In this document: positions 1 to 6,246 of the stretch, piece by piece
Position numbering within the stretch: the stretch's first letter is position 1
How the letters are laid out: the number at the start of each line of letters is the position of its first letter
Assembly: GCA_027007865.1 (NCBI GenBank)
Contig: JALTEE010000181.1
Location: 1-8,770 of the forward strand
DNA: 8,770 nt
Reading direction: 5' to 3'
Source: a bacterium
GTDB taxonomy: Bacteria; UBP14; UBA6098; B30-G16
The notes under the pieces: model-generated
Told to the model about the DNA's origin: nothing
The model's database searches: none
The model's input: only the letters and a program-made list of their open reading frames with translations
Made by a program: the position numbers and the translations under genes

Positions 1-123
1 TCTCGGCACAAAAGAGGCAATGGCACCCTCTTCTCTTGCCACATCAAAATTCTGCATCAATGAATTGAACAGATCAAAACTTTTTTTTGCTTCGTTATAT
101 GGATTGTATCTTGTAATTAACAT
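1..123 (-). CDS. Hsp20/alpha-crystallin family small heat-shock protein, N-terminal fragment (runs off left edge)
   Basis: Reading leftwards from the ATG at 121-123, the frame stays open for 41 codons to the edge of the window. The product begins MLITRYNPYNEAKK and continues through a Phe/Leu-rich amphipathic stretch to ..IASFVPR. The MLxTRxNP start followed by a helical region and a FxPR-like lead into the alpha-crystallin domain is typical of bacterial Hsp20 proteins, which are ATP-independent cytoplasmic holdase chaperones. The alpha-crystallin domain itself lies outside the window, so the assignment rests on the N-terminus alone. The start is supported by a strong Shine-Dalgarno (TAAGGAG, complement 130-136) 6 bases upstream. 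There is no signal peptide, unlike the five genes upstream, and a separate promoter and possible operator precede it, so it is probably an independent stress gene rather than part of the exported-protein cluster. Confidence 0.72.
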   Translation of the reverse strand, partial: MLITRYNPYNEAKKSFDLFNSLMQNFDVAREEGAIASFVPR

Positions 124-149
124 TTTTGACTCCTTACTATTTTAAACGC

Positions 150-166
150 TTAGCCCTATAGACTAA
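150..166. promoter_or_regulatory. Imperfect palindrome, candidate operator in the Hsp20 leader
   Basis: The 17-base element TTAGCCCTATAGACTAA has the symmetric form TTAGnC...GnCTAA, with 5 of 8 base pairs matching. It lies a few bases downstream of the predicted Hsp20 transcription start and upstream of the SD, where a repressor would block initiation or early elongation. It matches neither the CIRCE element of HrcA (TTAGCACTC-N9-GAGTGCTAA) nor a HAIR site of HspR, so the regulator is unknown. It could be chance similarity. Confidence 0.25.
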
Positions 167-176
167 ATCTAAAAGA

Positions 177-204
177 ATTATAAAAGAGATTGGGGGAATT
201 TGAA
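177..204 (-). promoter_or_regulatory. Probable sigma70-type promoter of the Hsp20 gene
   Basis: On the minus strand a perfect TATAAT (-10) lies at 177-182. A TTCAAA (-35-like, 4 of 6 consensus bases) lies at 199-204 with a 16-base spacer. Predicted transcription would start near 170, about 47 bases before the ATG at 123, which leaves room for the SD at 130-136. The imperfect palindrome at 150-166 falls just downstream of the predicted start. The motifs are seen directly; promoter activity is inferred. Confidence 0.45.
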
Positions 205-225
205 TGCAACTTTGGTTGCATTTTT
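204..225 (+). terminator. Hairpin followed by a T-run (plus-strand polarity)
   Basis: The arms ATGCAAC (204-210) and GTTGCAT (215-221) are perfectly complementary around a 4-base loop, and a run of five T ends at 225. Read on the plus strand this has the shape of a small intrinsic terminator, but no plus-strand gene precedes it. Read on the minus strand the hairpin is followed by TTCAAATTCC rather than a U-tract, so it would be a poor terminator for the subtilase gene. It also abuts the proposed -35 of the Hsp20 promoter, so a regulatory role is an alternative. Confidence 0.25.
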
Positions 226-245
226 ATAGTACACGTTATTTTTTC

Positions 246-269
246 TAAACAATACAAATCAATTGTTTA
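246..269. repeat. Inverted repeat, 8-base arms with 8-base spacer
   Basis: TAAACAAT (246-253) and ATTGTTTA (262-269) are perfect reverse complements separated by 8 bases. The element is AT-rich, in the non-coding region upstream of the Hsp20 promoter. It could be a transcription factor site or a weak hairpin. No U-tract follows on either strand, so it is not an obvious terminator. Confidence 0.3.
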
Positions 270-321
270 TATCCACGCCCGTACCCCATAAACATCGTAT
301 CATAAACGCATCAATGTCAAA

Positions 322-338
322 TGAGACAAATAGTCTCA
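322..338. repeat. Inverted repeat 68 bases beyond the stop codon-proximal start of the gap, downstream of the subtilase gene
   Basis: TGAGAC (322-327) and GTCTCA (333-338) are perfect reverse complements around a 5-base loop. On the minus-strand transcript the stem can be extended with G-U wobbles to about 9 pairs and lies about 50 bases past the subtilase stop codon. Only a short T-rich stretch (ATTTG) follows, so it could be a weak terminator or RNA-stabilising hairpin for the end of the cluster transcript, or an operator. Confidence 0.3.
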
Positions 339-389
339 CTCAGGAGTAAGGGGCATGCGATATCTTCTTTTGAACAGTCTGAATCTTTT

Positions 390-2372
390 TTACATACCTA
401 AAAGATAGTAAACAGGCACAAGAGGTACGTATGAAGGCTTCTGCCCACAGTTGCTAATAGCATTATTGACATTCAGTCTGCCTCCTGTCGTCATCTTTCC
501 ATTTAGGGAAGCTACAGGGTCTACAGTGCTCAGTATTCTTTGTTTTAGCTGTAAAGGTGTTTCTTTACCGCATATCGAAGCTATTAACGCGGCAGCTCCC
601 GTCACCTGTGGTGTCGCCATAGATGTCCCGTCTTTAAAGCCGTAAGCACTTGTCAATTTTGTCCCGATACCTATATTGTCAAAGAGCATACCGGGAGCCC
701 CCTTGCTATTTGCATCAGATATTAGATCAAATATAAAACAAAACCCTGAAGTTTTTAAACTGTCAGGTATTTCTACGGTGTAATTATAGTGCCATACATC
801 CGGTGCTGTACCGCCCCCAAAATCTTCAACAAGATTGACACTGTTGCCACTGTCACCGGTTAAGAGCACATACCCATGATCCGTCGCTTGAATATAATGT
901 GCCGCGCTAAAAGCAAAATACGTATGCTTCGGCGCATTGGACAAATCCACACATTTATAAGCATACTCTTCTACCCCGGGAAGATAGTTAGCACCTGGAC
1001 TGTCACTTAGAAAATGGGTAGGACTGGGAGGGGGAGGAAAGCCTGCCTGATCAAATATTTCACCATTGTCAGTCGCACCCCAACTGTTATGAGTACCGTC
1101 AAATCCCCATCCCGGTGTTATGGGTCCTTCAATGTCATCAAACGAGATGTCTCCTGTCTTGGGTTGATATTCACGCGGTACTGTACTGTAAATATTGACT
1201 CCCGGTGCGGCAAGATCAACAGACGTTCTTCCATAGTTTGAAAAAGAGGCCAATTCATCATTCTGGTCTGTCGCAGCTACCGCAACAATACCGCTTAGAT
1301 CGTAGGAAGCCGGATAACTGGGCTTGGAATCATTATCAGACCCGTCATTACCCGCTGCTGCCATAAATAAAATACCTTTATTGACAGTTGCGGCAATCGT
1401 ATCTTTGACTGCCTGGGATGCTCCTGGACCTCCCCATGAATTATTGGATGCCACAATATTCACACCACGGTCCTTCTCGGCAATCATATATTCCATACAC
1501 TTGATAGAATCTGAATCTTTTCCTCCTTGTGGTCCCAGAAACTTAAGTGCCATAATTTTTGCGTTCCAGCTTACACCTACCACGCCAATTCCATTATTTC
1601 CCACCGCAGCAATGGTACCTGCAACATGTGTTCCATGCCCTCCGTGCTGTAAAACGACATCCATGGGGTCACCGCTGTCATCAATGGCATTAATTCCATG
1701 TACGTCATCCACATAACCATTATGATCATCGTCTATACCGTTTCCGGGTATCTCTTTGGTATTTACCCACATATTGGCTGCGAGGTCTTCATGCAGGTAG
1801 TCAACGCCTGTATCGATAACGGCAATGACAATCGACTTGCTTCCCGTAGTTTTATTCCATGCTTCAGGTGCCTTCATATCTTTACCGGGCGTTCCGGATG
1901 TTCCATTGACAGTCTGACCAGTATTGTGCTGTCCCCAGAGAAGATTGAATTTGGGGTCATTCGGAATTTTACTGGGGTGTCTGATATAATTGGGTTCCAC
2001 GTACTCAACATCCGGATCATTCTGATATTCCTGTATCAGTTCTTCTGTTGAAAACGTATCAGAATGGATCTGTATCAACGTCTTTTTCAATGTATTGGAC
2101 AGCGTTTTAAATTCTTTGATTTTCGATACATTGGCACTGCCTATGACACTCGATACTCTGTTAAGATTTACCTGGTTTTTATATTTGACAATAACTTCTC
2201 CCTTCACATACTCATTGCCATTTTTATCAGTACCTATATTCCAGGCGGGTTGACTGCTTTTTACTGATTGGATATTGGGTGCTTTCATAGAGGCGGGAGC
2301 AGCATATAAAGGCATACCTCCACACATCGCCAAAGCAAAACAAACTCCGACCGATACTGTTGTCTTTTTCAT
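390..2372 (-). CDS. Secreted S8 (subtilisin-like) serine protease with I9-like prodomain and inserted beta-sandwich
   Basis: This 660-residue protein begins with a Sec signal peptide (residues 1-25, basic MKK, hydrophobic core, ..PLYAA). An inhibitor-I9-like prodomain follows (about 54-131, from YVKGEVIVKY to VEYVEPNY). The catalytic domain has Asp187 (VIDTGVD), His246 (HGTHVAGT), oxyanion Asn342 (AAAGNDG) and Ser584 (GTSMATP), so it should be an active exported endopeptidase with self-cleaving prodomain. About 170 residues (404-572) are inserted between the Asn and Ser motifs. They resemble a MAM/immune-inhibitor-A-type beta-sandwich (YFAFSAAHY..., GDSGNSVNLVE, FDNIGIG). After the catalytic domain a short linker leads to the terminal tail VPVYYLLGM, related to the ends of the four genes upstream. 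The ATG at 2372 is preceded by AAAAGAGGAG (2381-2390). It is the last gene of the cluster, 70 bases behind the DNRLRE gene. A lipoprotein was considered (Cys in the signal peptide) but the lipobox is poor. Confidence 0.93.
   Translation of the reverse strand: MKKTTVSVGVCFALAMCGGMPLYAAPASMKAPNIQSVKSSQPAWNIGTDKNGNEYVKGEVIVKYKNQVNLNRVSSVIGSANVSKIKEFKTLSNTLKKTLIQIHSDTFSTEELIQEYQNDPDVEYVEPNYIRHPSKIPNDPKFNLLWGQHNTGQTVNGTSGTPGKDMKAPEAWNKTTGSKSIVIAVIDTGVDYLHEDLAANMWVNTKEIPGNGIDDDHNGYVDDVHGINAIDDSGDPMDVVLQHGGHGTHVAGTIAAVGNNGIGVVGVSWNAKIMALKFLGPQGGKDSDSIKCMEYMIAEKDRGVNIVASNNSWGGPGASQAVKDTIAATVNKGILFMAAAGNDGSDNDSKPSYPASYDLSGIVAVAATDQNDELASFSNYGRTSVDLAAPGVNIYSTVPREYQPKTGDISFDDIEGPITPGWGFDGTHNSWGATDNGEIFDQAGFPPPPSPTHFLSDSPGANYLPGVEEYAYKCVDLSNAPKHTYFAFSAAHYIQATDHGYVLLTGDSGNSVNLVEDFGGGTAPDVWHYNYTVEIPDSLKTSGFCFIFDLISDANSKGAPGMLFDNIGIGTKLTSAYGFKDGTSMATPQVTGAAALIASICGKETPLQLKQRILSTVDPVASLNGKMTTGGRLNVNNAISNCGQKPSYVPLVPVYYLLGM
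657..1163 (-). other. Beta-sandwich insertion inside the S8 catalytic domain
   Basis: Residues about 404-572 of the subtilase separate the oxyanion Asn region from the catalytic Ser. The segment alternates aromatic and acidic strands, includes a PPPPSP turn, a dynamic-looking GDSGNS loop and a closing FDNIGIG strand, as in the MAM-like or carbohydrate-binding beta-sandwiches appended to many secreted proteases. In other subtilases this position often carries a protease-associated (PA) domain; this segment does not look like PA to me. The domain class is inferred by eye. Confidence 0.5.
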
Positions 2373-2405
2373 TGTATTTTCTCCTCTTTTTATTTAATGT
2401 ATCGT

Positions 2406-2424
2406 AAGGCAAGTACCTTGCCCT
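2406..2424 (-). repeat. Small hairpin between the DNRLRE and subtilase genes
   Basis: GGCAAG (2408-2413) and CTTGCC (2417-2422) pair perfectly around a 3-base loop. A G-U and an A-U pair extend the stem to 8 in the minus-strand RNA. No U-tract follows, so it is more likely an mRNA processing or stabilising structure, or a partial attenuator, than a terminator. Confidence 0.35.
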
Positions 2425-2442
2425 CTCGGTTGGTCGGTTCTT

Positions 2443-3135
2443 TTACTGCAACAGCAGTAAAGGAACAATCACTGTCGAAACAACCGAACCGCCGCCGTCT
2501 TCAATAGTTACTACCAGTTCAGGCGGCACGGTCCCCTTTTTTTCTTGTGATCCAAACATGGTTGACCAGACAAAACTACGGTCAGGCAGATATGTTCCTC
2601 CGTCCCTTAGCCGAAAACCATAGTTTGGATACGTGCCATCTGCCCAGTATTTTACAGCATCTGTTACATTTAGTGAGACAGGAACCGTCGAAGTCGGGAC
2701 ATTAAAAGGTACATAATAGCCAGTATAATATGCCGGTGCATTATTTATAGTAACCGTCCTGGGATCCCATAGTTCTGCAACAACCCTTATTTCATAATAA
2801 GTATTATTGTAAGCATCTTCAGGATCACCGGCCAATACTGCAGGAGAGAGTATCAAACGGGCACTTTTGATTTTTTTACCGTTAATACTTGAAAGATCGA
2901 ACCAGAAAATACTCTCATACACCCAAAACTCATTCATACTGTAATCGCGGGACTTGCCTACACCATTGTAAGATGCAGGATAGACAGTATCCCCGGTTGA
3001 CTCATCTGCGGAAGCATAATAAAGCAAATTATCATACACCGGTAAAAATGTCATTTCCCGTCCGAAAGAAGGAACAGAAAGAAGCAACAGCAGCATGGTA
3101 AATGAAACAGCTTTTTTTACATTGAAATCAAACAT
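2443..3135 (-). CDS. Secreted DNRLRE/CBM96-like domain protein
   Basis: The product is 230 residues from the ATG at 3135. That start is preferred over an in-frame ATG at 3162 because AAAGGAGGAG (3141-3150) sits 5 bases before it and would otherwise be coding. The signal peptide is MFDFNVKK plus a Leu-rich core ending ..SVPSFG. The rest is a single beta-rich domain: an opening LPVYDNLLYY strand, SIFWFDLSSI, SARLILSP, WDPRTVTINNAP, a VTDAVKYWADG helix/turn and a late PPELVVTI strand. This order (aligned strands with W..T.NNAP, then V..W..G..xxGF.L, then PxLxVT) is that of DNRLRE domains (CBM96-like), which occur in secreted or surface proteins and often bind polysaccharide. Ligand and function here are unknown. 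A Gly-rich linker (EDGGGS) leads to the tail VIVPLLLLQ, the most divergent of the five related tails because it lacks Tyr. It sits between the two protease genes, 54 bases after the C1 gene. Confidence 0.75.
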   Translation of the reverse strand: MFDFNVKKAVSFTMLLLLLSVPSFGREMTFLPVYDNLLYYASADESTGDTVYPASYNGVGKSRDYSMNEFWVYESIFWFDLSSINGKKIKSARLILSPAVLAGDPEDAYNNTYYEIRVVAELWDPRTVTINNAPAYYTGYYVPFNVPTSTVPVSLNVTDAVKYWADGTYPNYGFRLRDGGTYLPDRSFVWSTMFGSQEKKGTVPPELVVTIEDGGGSVVSTVIVPLLLLQ

Positions 3136-3140
3136 TTTAT

Positions 3141-3150
3141 CTCCTCCTTT
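3141..3150 (-). promoter_or_regulatory. Shine-Dalgarno that decides the DNRLRE gene start
   Basis: AAAGGAGGAG on the minus strand lies 5 bases upstream of the ATG at 3135. It lies inside the coding region if the longer 239-residue reading (ATG at 3162) is used. The signal peptide also starts cleanly at the downstream ATG, so the shorter form is preferred. Confidence 0.7.
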
Positions 3151-3189
3151 GTTTGTCAACAATATTCACGCGGCGCACCTTTTCCCCCT

Positions 3190-4782
3190 CTAAAACAAAA
3201 GATACGATAAAACAGGCACAAGCGTTGTATGGCTTGGCACAGGCCCTGGCTGATCTTCATCCGCCAAAACCTTTATCGCTATATTGGGATCACCAATATA
3301 ATCTGTCATCATATCGCTTACGTCCTGGAAGTTTGTACCGTCAGAAGACCAAAAGCTTTCTCCCGGTGCATATGTTGCATCCACATAGCCAGACACATCA
3401 CCTTCGATAGGCAGGGAATATCCGCTTGGTGTGGAAAATTTAACCTGCACAATAAGACTTTGCCCGCTAACAACTGAGACCGGCTGAGTAAGCTTTACCG
3501 TATGCCAACCTCTTTTTATGGGAGAACTGCTGCTCTGTGTACTGCCCAGCTGCCCGGAAAAAACAATCGTTTCACCGTTTCCACTCATTGTTTGGTATAA
3601 TTTGATCTCATACGTTGTCCCCGAGCCTCTTGCGTAAAATCCAACCGCTGTTACAACGGCGTCATGTTCAATAGTAAACTTATTTGCCCCCCACATGGGT
3701 GTGGCATCTGTATAGCCCCATCCCAGAACTGCCGGTAGAGTATCATACTCGTATATCTTGTTTGCATGTATTTGACTGTCTTTCCAGTCTTCAAAATAGG
3801 CGATCGTACCGCTGAGTGCAATACTGTCATCATTATAGGGAACATAAAAATATCCGTCTCCTGCCCATGTACTGCCCCAGCTGTTCCTTAAAATAAAAGC
3901 GCCGGTCTGCCCCTGTGCCCTGTAAGTATCATCCCATCCCACAATCACAACGGCATGGTTACTTTGGCAGATATCCCCTTTACCGTTGCAGTAAAATGAT
4001 TTGGTATCGCTGTCCCAAACACTTTTTCCCGTTTCTCCAGCGGTACCGAAACCTACCTGAAGCGAAACATACAACGGTTTTTTCAGGGTATACAGTACAT
4101 TCTTGATATAATCAATATCTGTTTTAGCCTGAAAATTCCTTAACGGAAGTTCCAGAACGTTATCGACATAACGTATCGCTTTTGCATCGGGATTATAGGT
4201 ATTGCCTGGTGATAGATCATACGGGTCATCGTGTTCGCTCACCGGTCCGTCGCCGCGAACAAGATAAGCTGTCACCATAGGCAGGTTCCCGCCGCTGCAT
4301 GGGTCATTATTACTCCATTCTGTTCCATTTGTATATCTCAGATTCTGTTCTGAAAAATCAAAGCTGCCCAGCGTATCTATCTTGGTTTGCCCCTCATAGG
4401 CACCATAGGCGGCAAAAGCCCAGCACACACCACAATTGGCCTGGTTCCTAACCGGTGTCAGAAGAGAATCACTTCTGTCATGATCAAGATTGGGATCACT
4501 CAAGTCAAATTTTGCCGGATAACTGCTGCCAAGCTTTCGAGTGTTTGTCTGATTTGTCTGTCTGCTTTTATGTATTTCTTCTGTCATCGGAGAAGGCATC
4601 CATCCGGTTTCCATACTCGATGATGACGTTTGAATTTTTGATGCACCAAATGTATGCACACGCTCTTTTTCTTTCTGATATTGCACAAATTTGGGATTTA
4701 TGGGCCCCATCCCTACTTCTGCAAACAATGACGAAACACATAAAATACCTATTAACGGTTTGGTAAAACTTTTTAACAACAT
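3190..4782 (-). CDS. Secreted papain-family (C1) cysteine protease with C-terminal lectin-like domain
   Basis: The product is 530 residues from the ATG at 4782. The signal peptide is about residues 1-21 (MLLKSFTKPLIG..SSLFA). A low-complexity Ser/Thr/Gln pro-region runs to about 85. The papain-like domain (about 90-330) contains the oxyanion Gln114 in PVRNQANC, nucleophile Cys120 in GVCWAFA, a CSGG motif at 162-165, His276 in SNHAVVIVGWDD and Asn300 in LRNSWG, so all catalytic residues are present. Residues about 343-508 (IYEYDTLP..., VGFYARG, IKLYQ, GWHTVKL, GQSLIVQVKF) match the lectin-like beta-sandwich found after C1 peptidases in several bacteria and archaea. The C-terminus is a Pro-rich linker plus VPVLSYLLF. 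An in-frame GTG at 4791 overlaps the SD (GTAGGAG), so the ATG with 8-base spacing is the likelier start. It probably degrades extracellular proteins alongside the S8 protease of the same cluster. Confidence 0.92.
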   Translation of the reverse strand: MLLKSFTKPLIGILCVSSLFAEVGMGPINPKFVQYQKEKERVHTFGASKIQTSSSSMETGWMPSPMTEEIHKSRQTNQTNTRKLGSSYPAKFDLSDPNLDHDRSDSLLTPVRNQANCGVCWAFAAYGAYEGQTKIDTLGSFDFSEQNLRYTNGTEWSNNDPCSGGNLPMVTAYLVRGDGPVSEHDDPYDLSPGNTYNPDAKAIRYVDNVLELPLRNFQAKTDIDYIKNVLYTLKKPLYVSLQVGFGTAGETGKSVWDSDTKSFYCNGKGDICQSNHAVVIVGWDDTYRAQGQTGAFILRNSWGSTWAGDGYFYVPYNDDSIALSGTIAYFEDWKDSQIHANKIYEYDTLPAVLGWGYTDATPMWGANKFTIEHDAVVTAVGFYARGSGTTYEIKLYQTMSGNGETIVFSGQLGSTQSSSSPIKRGWHTVKLTQPVSVVSGQSLIVQVKFSTPSGYSLPIEGDVSGYVDATYAPGESFWSSDGTNFQDVSDMMTDYIGDPNIAIKVLADEDQPGPVPSHTTLVPVLSYLLF

Positions 4783-4790
4783 ACTTTTCA

Positions 4791-4816
4791 CTCCTACTTT
4801 TTTAATAATTATAACA
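4791..4816 (-). promoter_or_regulatory. SD and possible extended -10 promoter before the C1 protease gene
   Basis: AAAGTAGGAG (4791-4800) is the SD for the ATG at 4782. Just upstream, TGTTATAAT (4808-4816) is a perfect extended -10 (TGn plus TATAAT), but no recognisable -35 is present. If used, it would give an internal transcript with a leader of about 20 bases. In such an AT-rich gap it may be chance. Confidence 0.3.
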
Positions 4817-4842
4817 TACTCTCTGCCTATTTCCTTTAGTTT

Positions 4843-6162
4843 TTACTGAAGCAGATAGTAAATAGCCGGCATCGATCCACCAGATGACGGCAACGGTTTT
4901 GAGCCATCATAACGGGCCAGACCTACCTCCCAGTCAGTTGCCATATTATCAATAAACCCGGCTATGACAATTTTACCGTCACTTTGTATGGCAATACCGT
5001 ATGCAAATTCCGTTACGCCTCCCATATCCGTATAGACAATTCCTGTACCATTTTCACCGAATGTTTTATCCGGTATACCATTTTTATCATATCTAACCAA
5101 GGCAAAATCCGTATTGGAACCATCATCGCTTCCCCCGGTTAGGAGAATTTTTCCATCGCTTTGTATGGCAATGGCATTTGCTTCCGCATATTCTCTTAAT
5201 TTCGTAATGACAATTCCCCCTGCACCAAAAGTACTGTCCAGTGTACCGTCGGCATTGTATTGCATTAATGATATAGTATAAATATTGCCGTCCCAGCTTC
5301 GTCCTGCTACATCAATTTTACCATCTTTTTGAAGCGAAACCACTCCGCCGAAATCCTGTGACCCTACATCCGTAGTCACTATTCCATTAGCCCCGAAGGA
5401 GGTATCAAGTGAACCGTCATCCATATAACGAACCACGATAAAGTCTCTGCTGTTACATGTTCCGCCTTCGCCAGATACAACAAGCTTCCCATCTTTTTGC
5501 AGCACAATGCCGTATGCCATATCGACGGAGCCTCCCACATTCGTGGTAACGATACCGTTCTCCCCGAATGAAGTATCAAGTAAACCACTAGACGTATAGC
5601 GAACCACCATAAAATCATCTACAGTAGTCCCTGCAACTGCAATTTTATCATCATCATAAACAGCAATACTATTGGCCGCAGCCTGCGTACCCGTCTCGCT
5701 CTCGGTAACGACAAAACCATTATCGCCAAATGTTGTATCGATTGTACCGTTTTGATCAAACCGTACCAGAACAATTCTGTAAATATATGCACCGTCTCTG
5801 AGAATTTTATTTTGTCCTGCTGCAATAATCTTTCCGTCACTTTGCAGTGCAACACACCTTGCTTCACTCGAAATACCCATAGTGCCCATCGCTGTGCCGG
5901 CATTTCCGAAACTGCTGTCAAGGCTGCCGTTACTATCATAACGGAGTATGGAAATATTGCTGTCACCGCTTGTATTCGTCAATACAAAACCTGCCGTGAC
6001 GATTTTACCATCCTCCTGGATCACAACACTGCGAGCCTGTGCCATACCGCCTATATCGGTAGCTACTTTTCCATTGCCGTTAAAGGTAATATCCAGATCT
6101 CCGGCTCCTGCCATCAATATTGAGTGAAACACCAATGTATATATACAACTACGTAACCACAT
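4843..6162 (-). CDS. Secreted delta-60 repeat beta-propeller protein
   Basis: The product is 439 residues. It has a signal peptide of about 20 residues (MWLRSCIYTL..LMAGA), after which the mature protein begins directly with the first delta-60 motif. Seven consecutive repeats of about 54-60 residues fill the mature chain (23-421). Each has LDxxFGxxGxVxT, then Q.DGKIxxAG, then a FxxxRYDxxG strand. Seven units with nothing left over suggests one seven-bladed beta-propeller. Proteins with this repeat are usually exported and of unknown function; binding or adhesion is a reasonable guess. A Pro/Ser/Gly linker leads to the tail MPAIYYLLQ. The ATG at 6162 is preceded by AAAAGGAGTT (6167-6176). It lies 84 bases after the SBBP-LRR gene and 60 before the C1 protease. 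Confidence 0.88.
   Translation of the reverse strand: MWLRSCIYTLVFHSILMAGAGDLDITFNGNGKVATDIGGMAQARSVVIQEDGKIVTAGFVLTNTSGDSNISILRYDSNGSLDSSFGNAGTAMGTMGISSEARCVALQSDGKIIAAGQNKILRDGAYIYRIVLVRFDQNGTIDTTFGDNGFVVTESETGTQAAANSIAVYDDDKIAVAGTTVDDFMVVRYTSSGLLDTSFGENGIVTTNVGGSVDMAYGIVLQKDGKLVVSGEGGTCNSRDFIVVRYMDDGSLDTSFGANGIVTTDVGSQDFGGVVSLQKDGKIDVAGRSWDGNIYTISLMQYNADGTLDSTFGAGGIVITKLREYAEANAIAIQSDGKILLTGGSDDGSNTDFALVRYDKNGIPDKTFGENGTGIVYTDMGGVTEFAYGIAIQSDGKIVIAGFIDNMATDWEVGLARYDGSKPLPSSGGSMPAIYYLLQ
4900..6096 (-). repeat. Seven tandem delta-60 repeats
   Basis: The repeats open at LDITFNGNG, LDSSFGNAG, IDTTFGDNG, LDTSFGENG, LDTSFGANG, LDSTFGAGG and PDKTFGENG, and each has one DGKI-type strand (the third reads DDKI). 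Short DNA repeats, such as CTTTGTATGGCAAT near 4984 and 5159, reflect the protein repeats. Sequences differ enough between units that this is an old expansion rather than recent tandem duplication. Confidence 0.85.
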
Positions 6163-6200
6163 TTTTAACTCCTTTTATATTATATTGTACTCTTTCAAGA

Positions 6201-6222
6201 TCGGATTTTTCTTAAGATCCGA
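6201..6222. repeat. Inverted repeat between the SBBP-LRR and delta-60 genes
   Basis: TCGGAT (6201-6206) and ATCCGA (6217-6222) are reverse complements around a 10-base loop. On the minus strand no U-tract follows, so it is not a good terminator. It lies 25 bases past the upstream stop codon, where it could shape transcript stability or partial termination. Confidence 0.25.
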
Positions 6223-6246
6223 ATACATCAAACATAGCCAAAACTC

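Larger units (their letters stand above)
124..389. other. Intergenic region between the subtilase and Hsp20 genes
   Basis: This 266-base gap is by far the longest in the window; the others are 54-84 bases. It holds the Hsp20 promoter and SD and four inverted repeats (150-166, 204-221, 246-269, 322-338). No convincing gene is present on either strand. It likely marks the end of the exported-protein cluster and the start of an independently controlled heat-shock gene. Confidence 0.6.

Noticed and set aside
205..249. Small plus-strand reading frame starting at ATG 205 with a G-rich stretch upstream
   Set aside because: It has only 14 codons, begins inside an inverted repeat and has no recognisable product, so it is more likely chance.
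1324..1716. Plus-strand open frame of 130 codons inside the subtilase gene
   Set aside because: It lies antisense to the conserved catalytic region with all S8 motifs, has no SD and shows the composition of a mirrored frame.
2300..2372. Lipoprotein signal in the S8 protease (Cys in the hydrophobic core)
   Set aside because: The residue before Cys is Met and the cleavage site ..PLYAA fits signal peptidase I better.
5752..6123. Plus-strand open frame of 123 codons opposite the delta-60 repeats
   Set aside because: The minus-strand frame has clear repeats. The opposite frame only mirrors them and has no family resemblance.
6179..6184. TATAAT on the minus strand before the delta-60 gene as a promoter
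   Set aside because: Transcription from it would begin within the SD, and no -35 is at the right distance. The gap is simply AT-rich.
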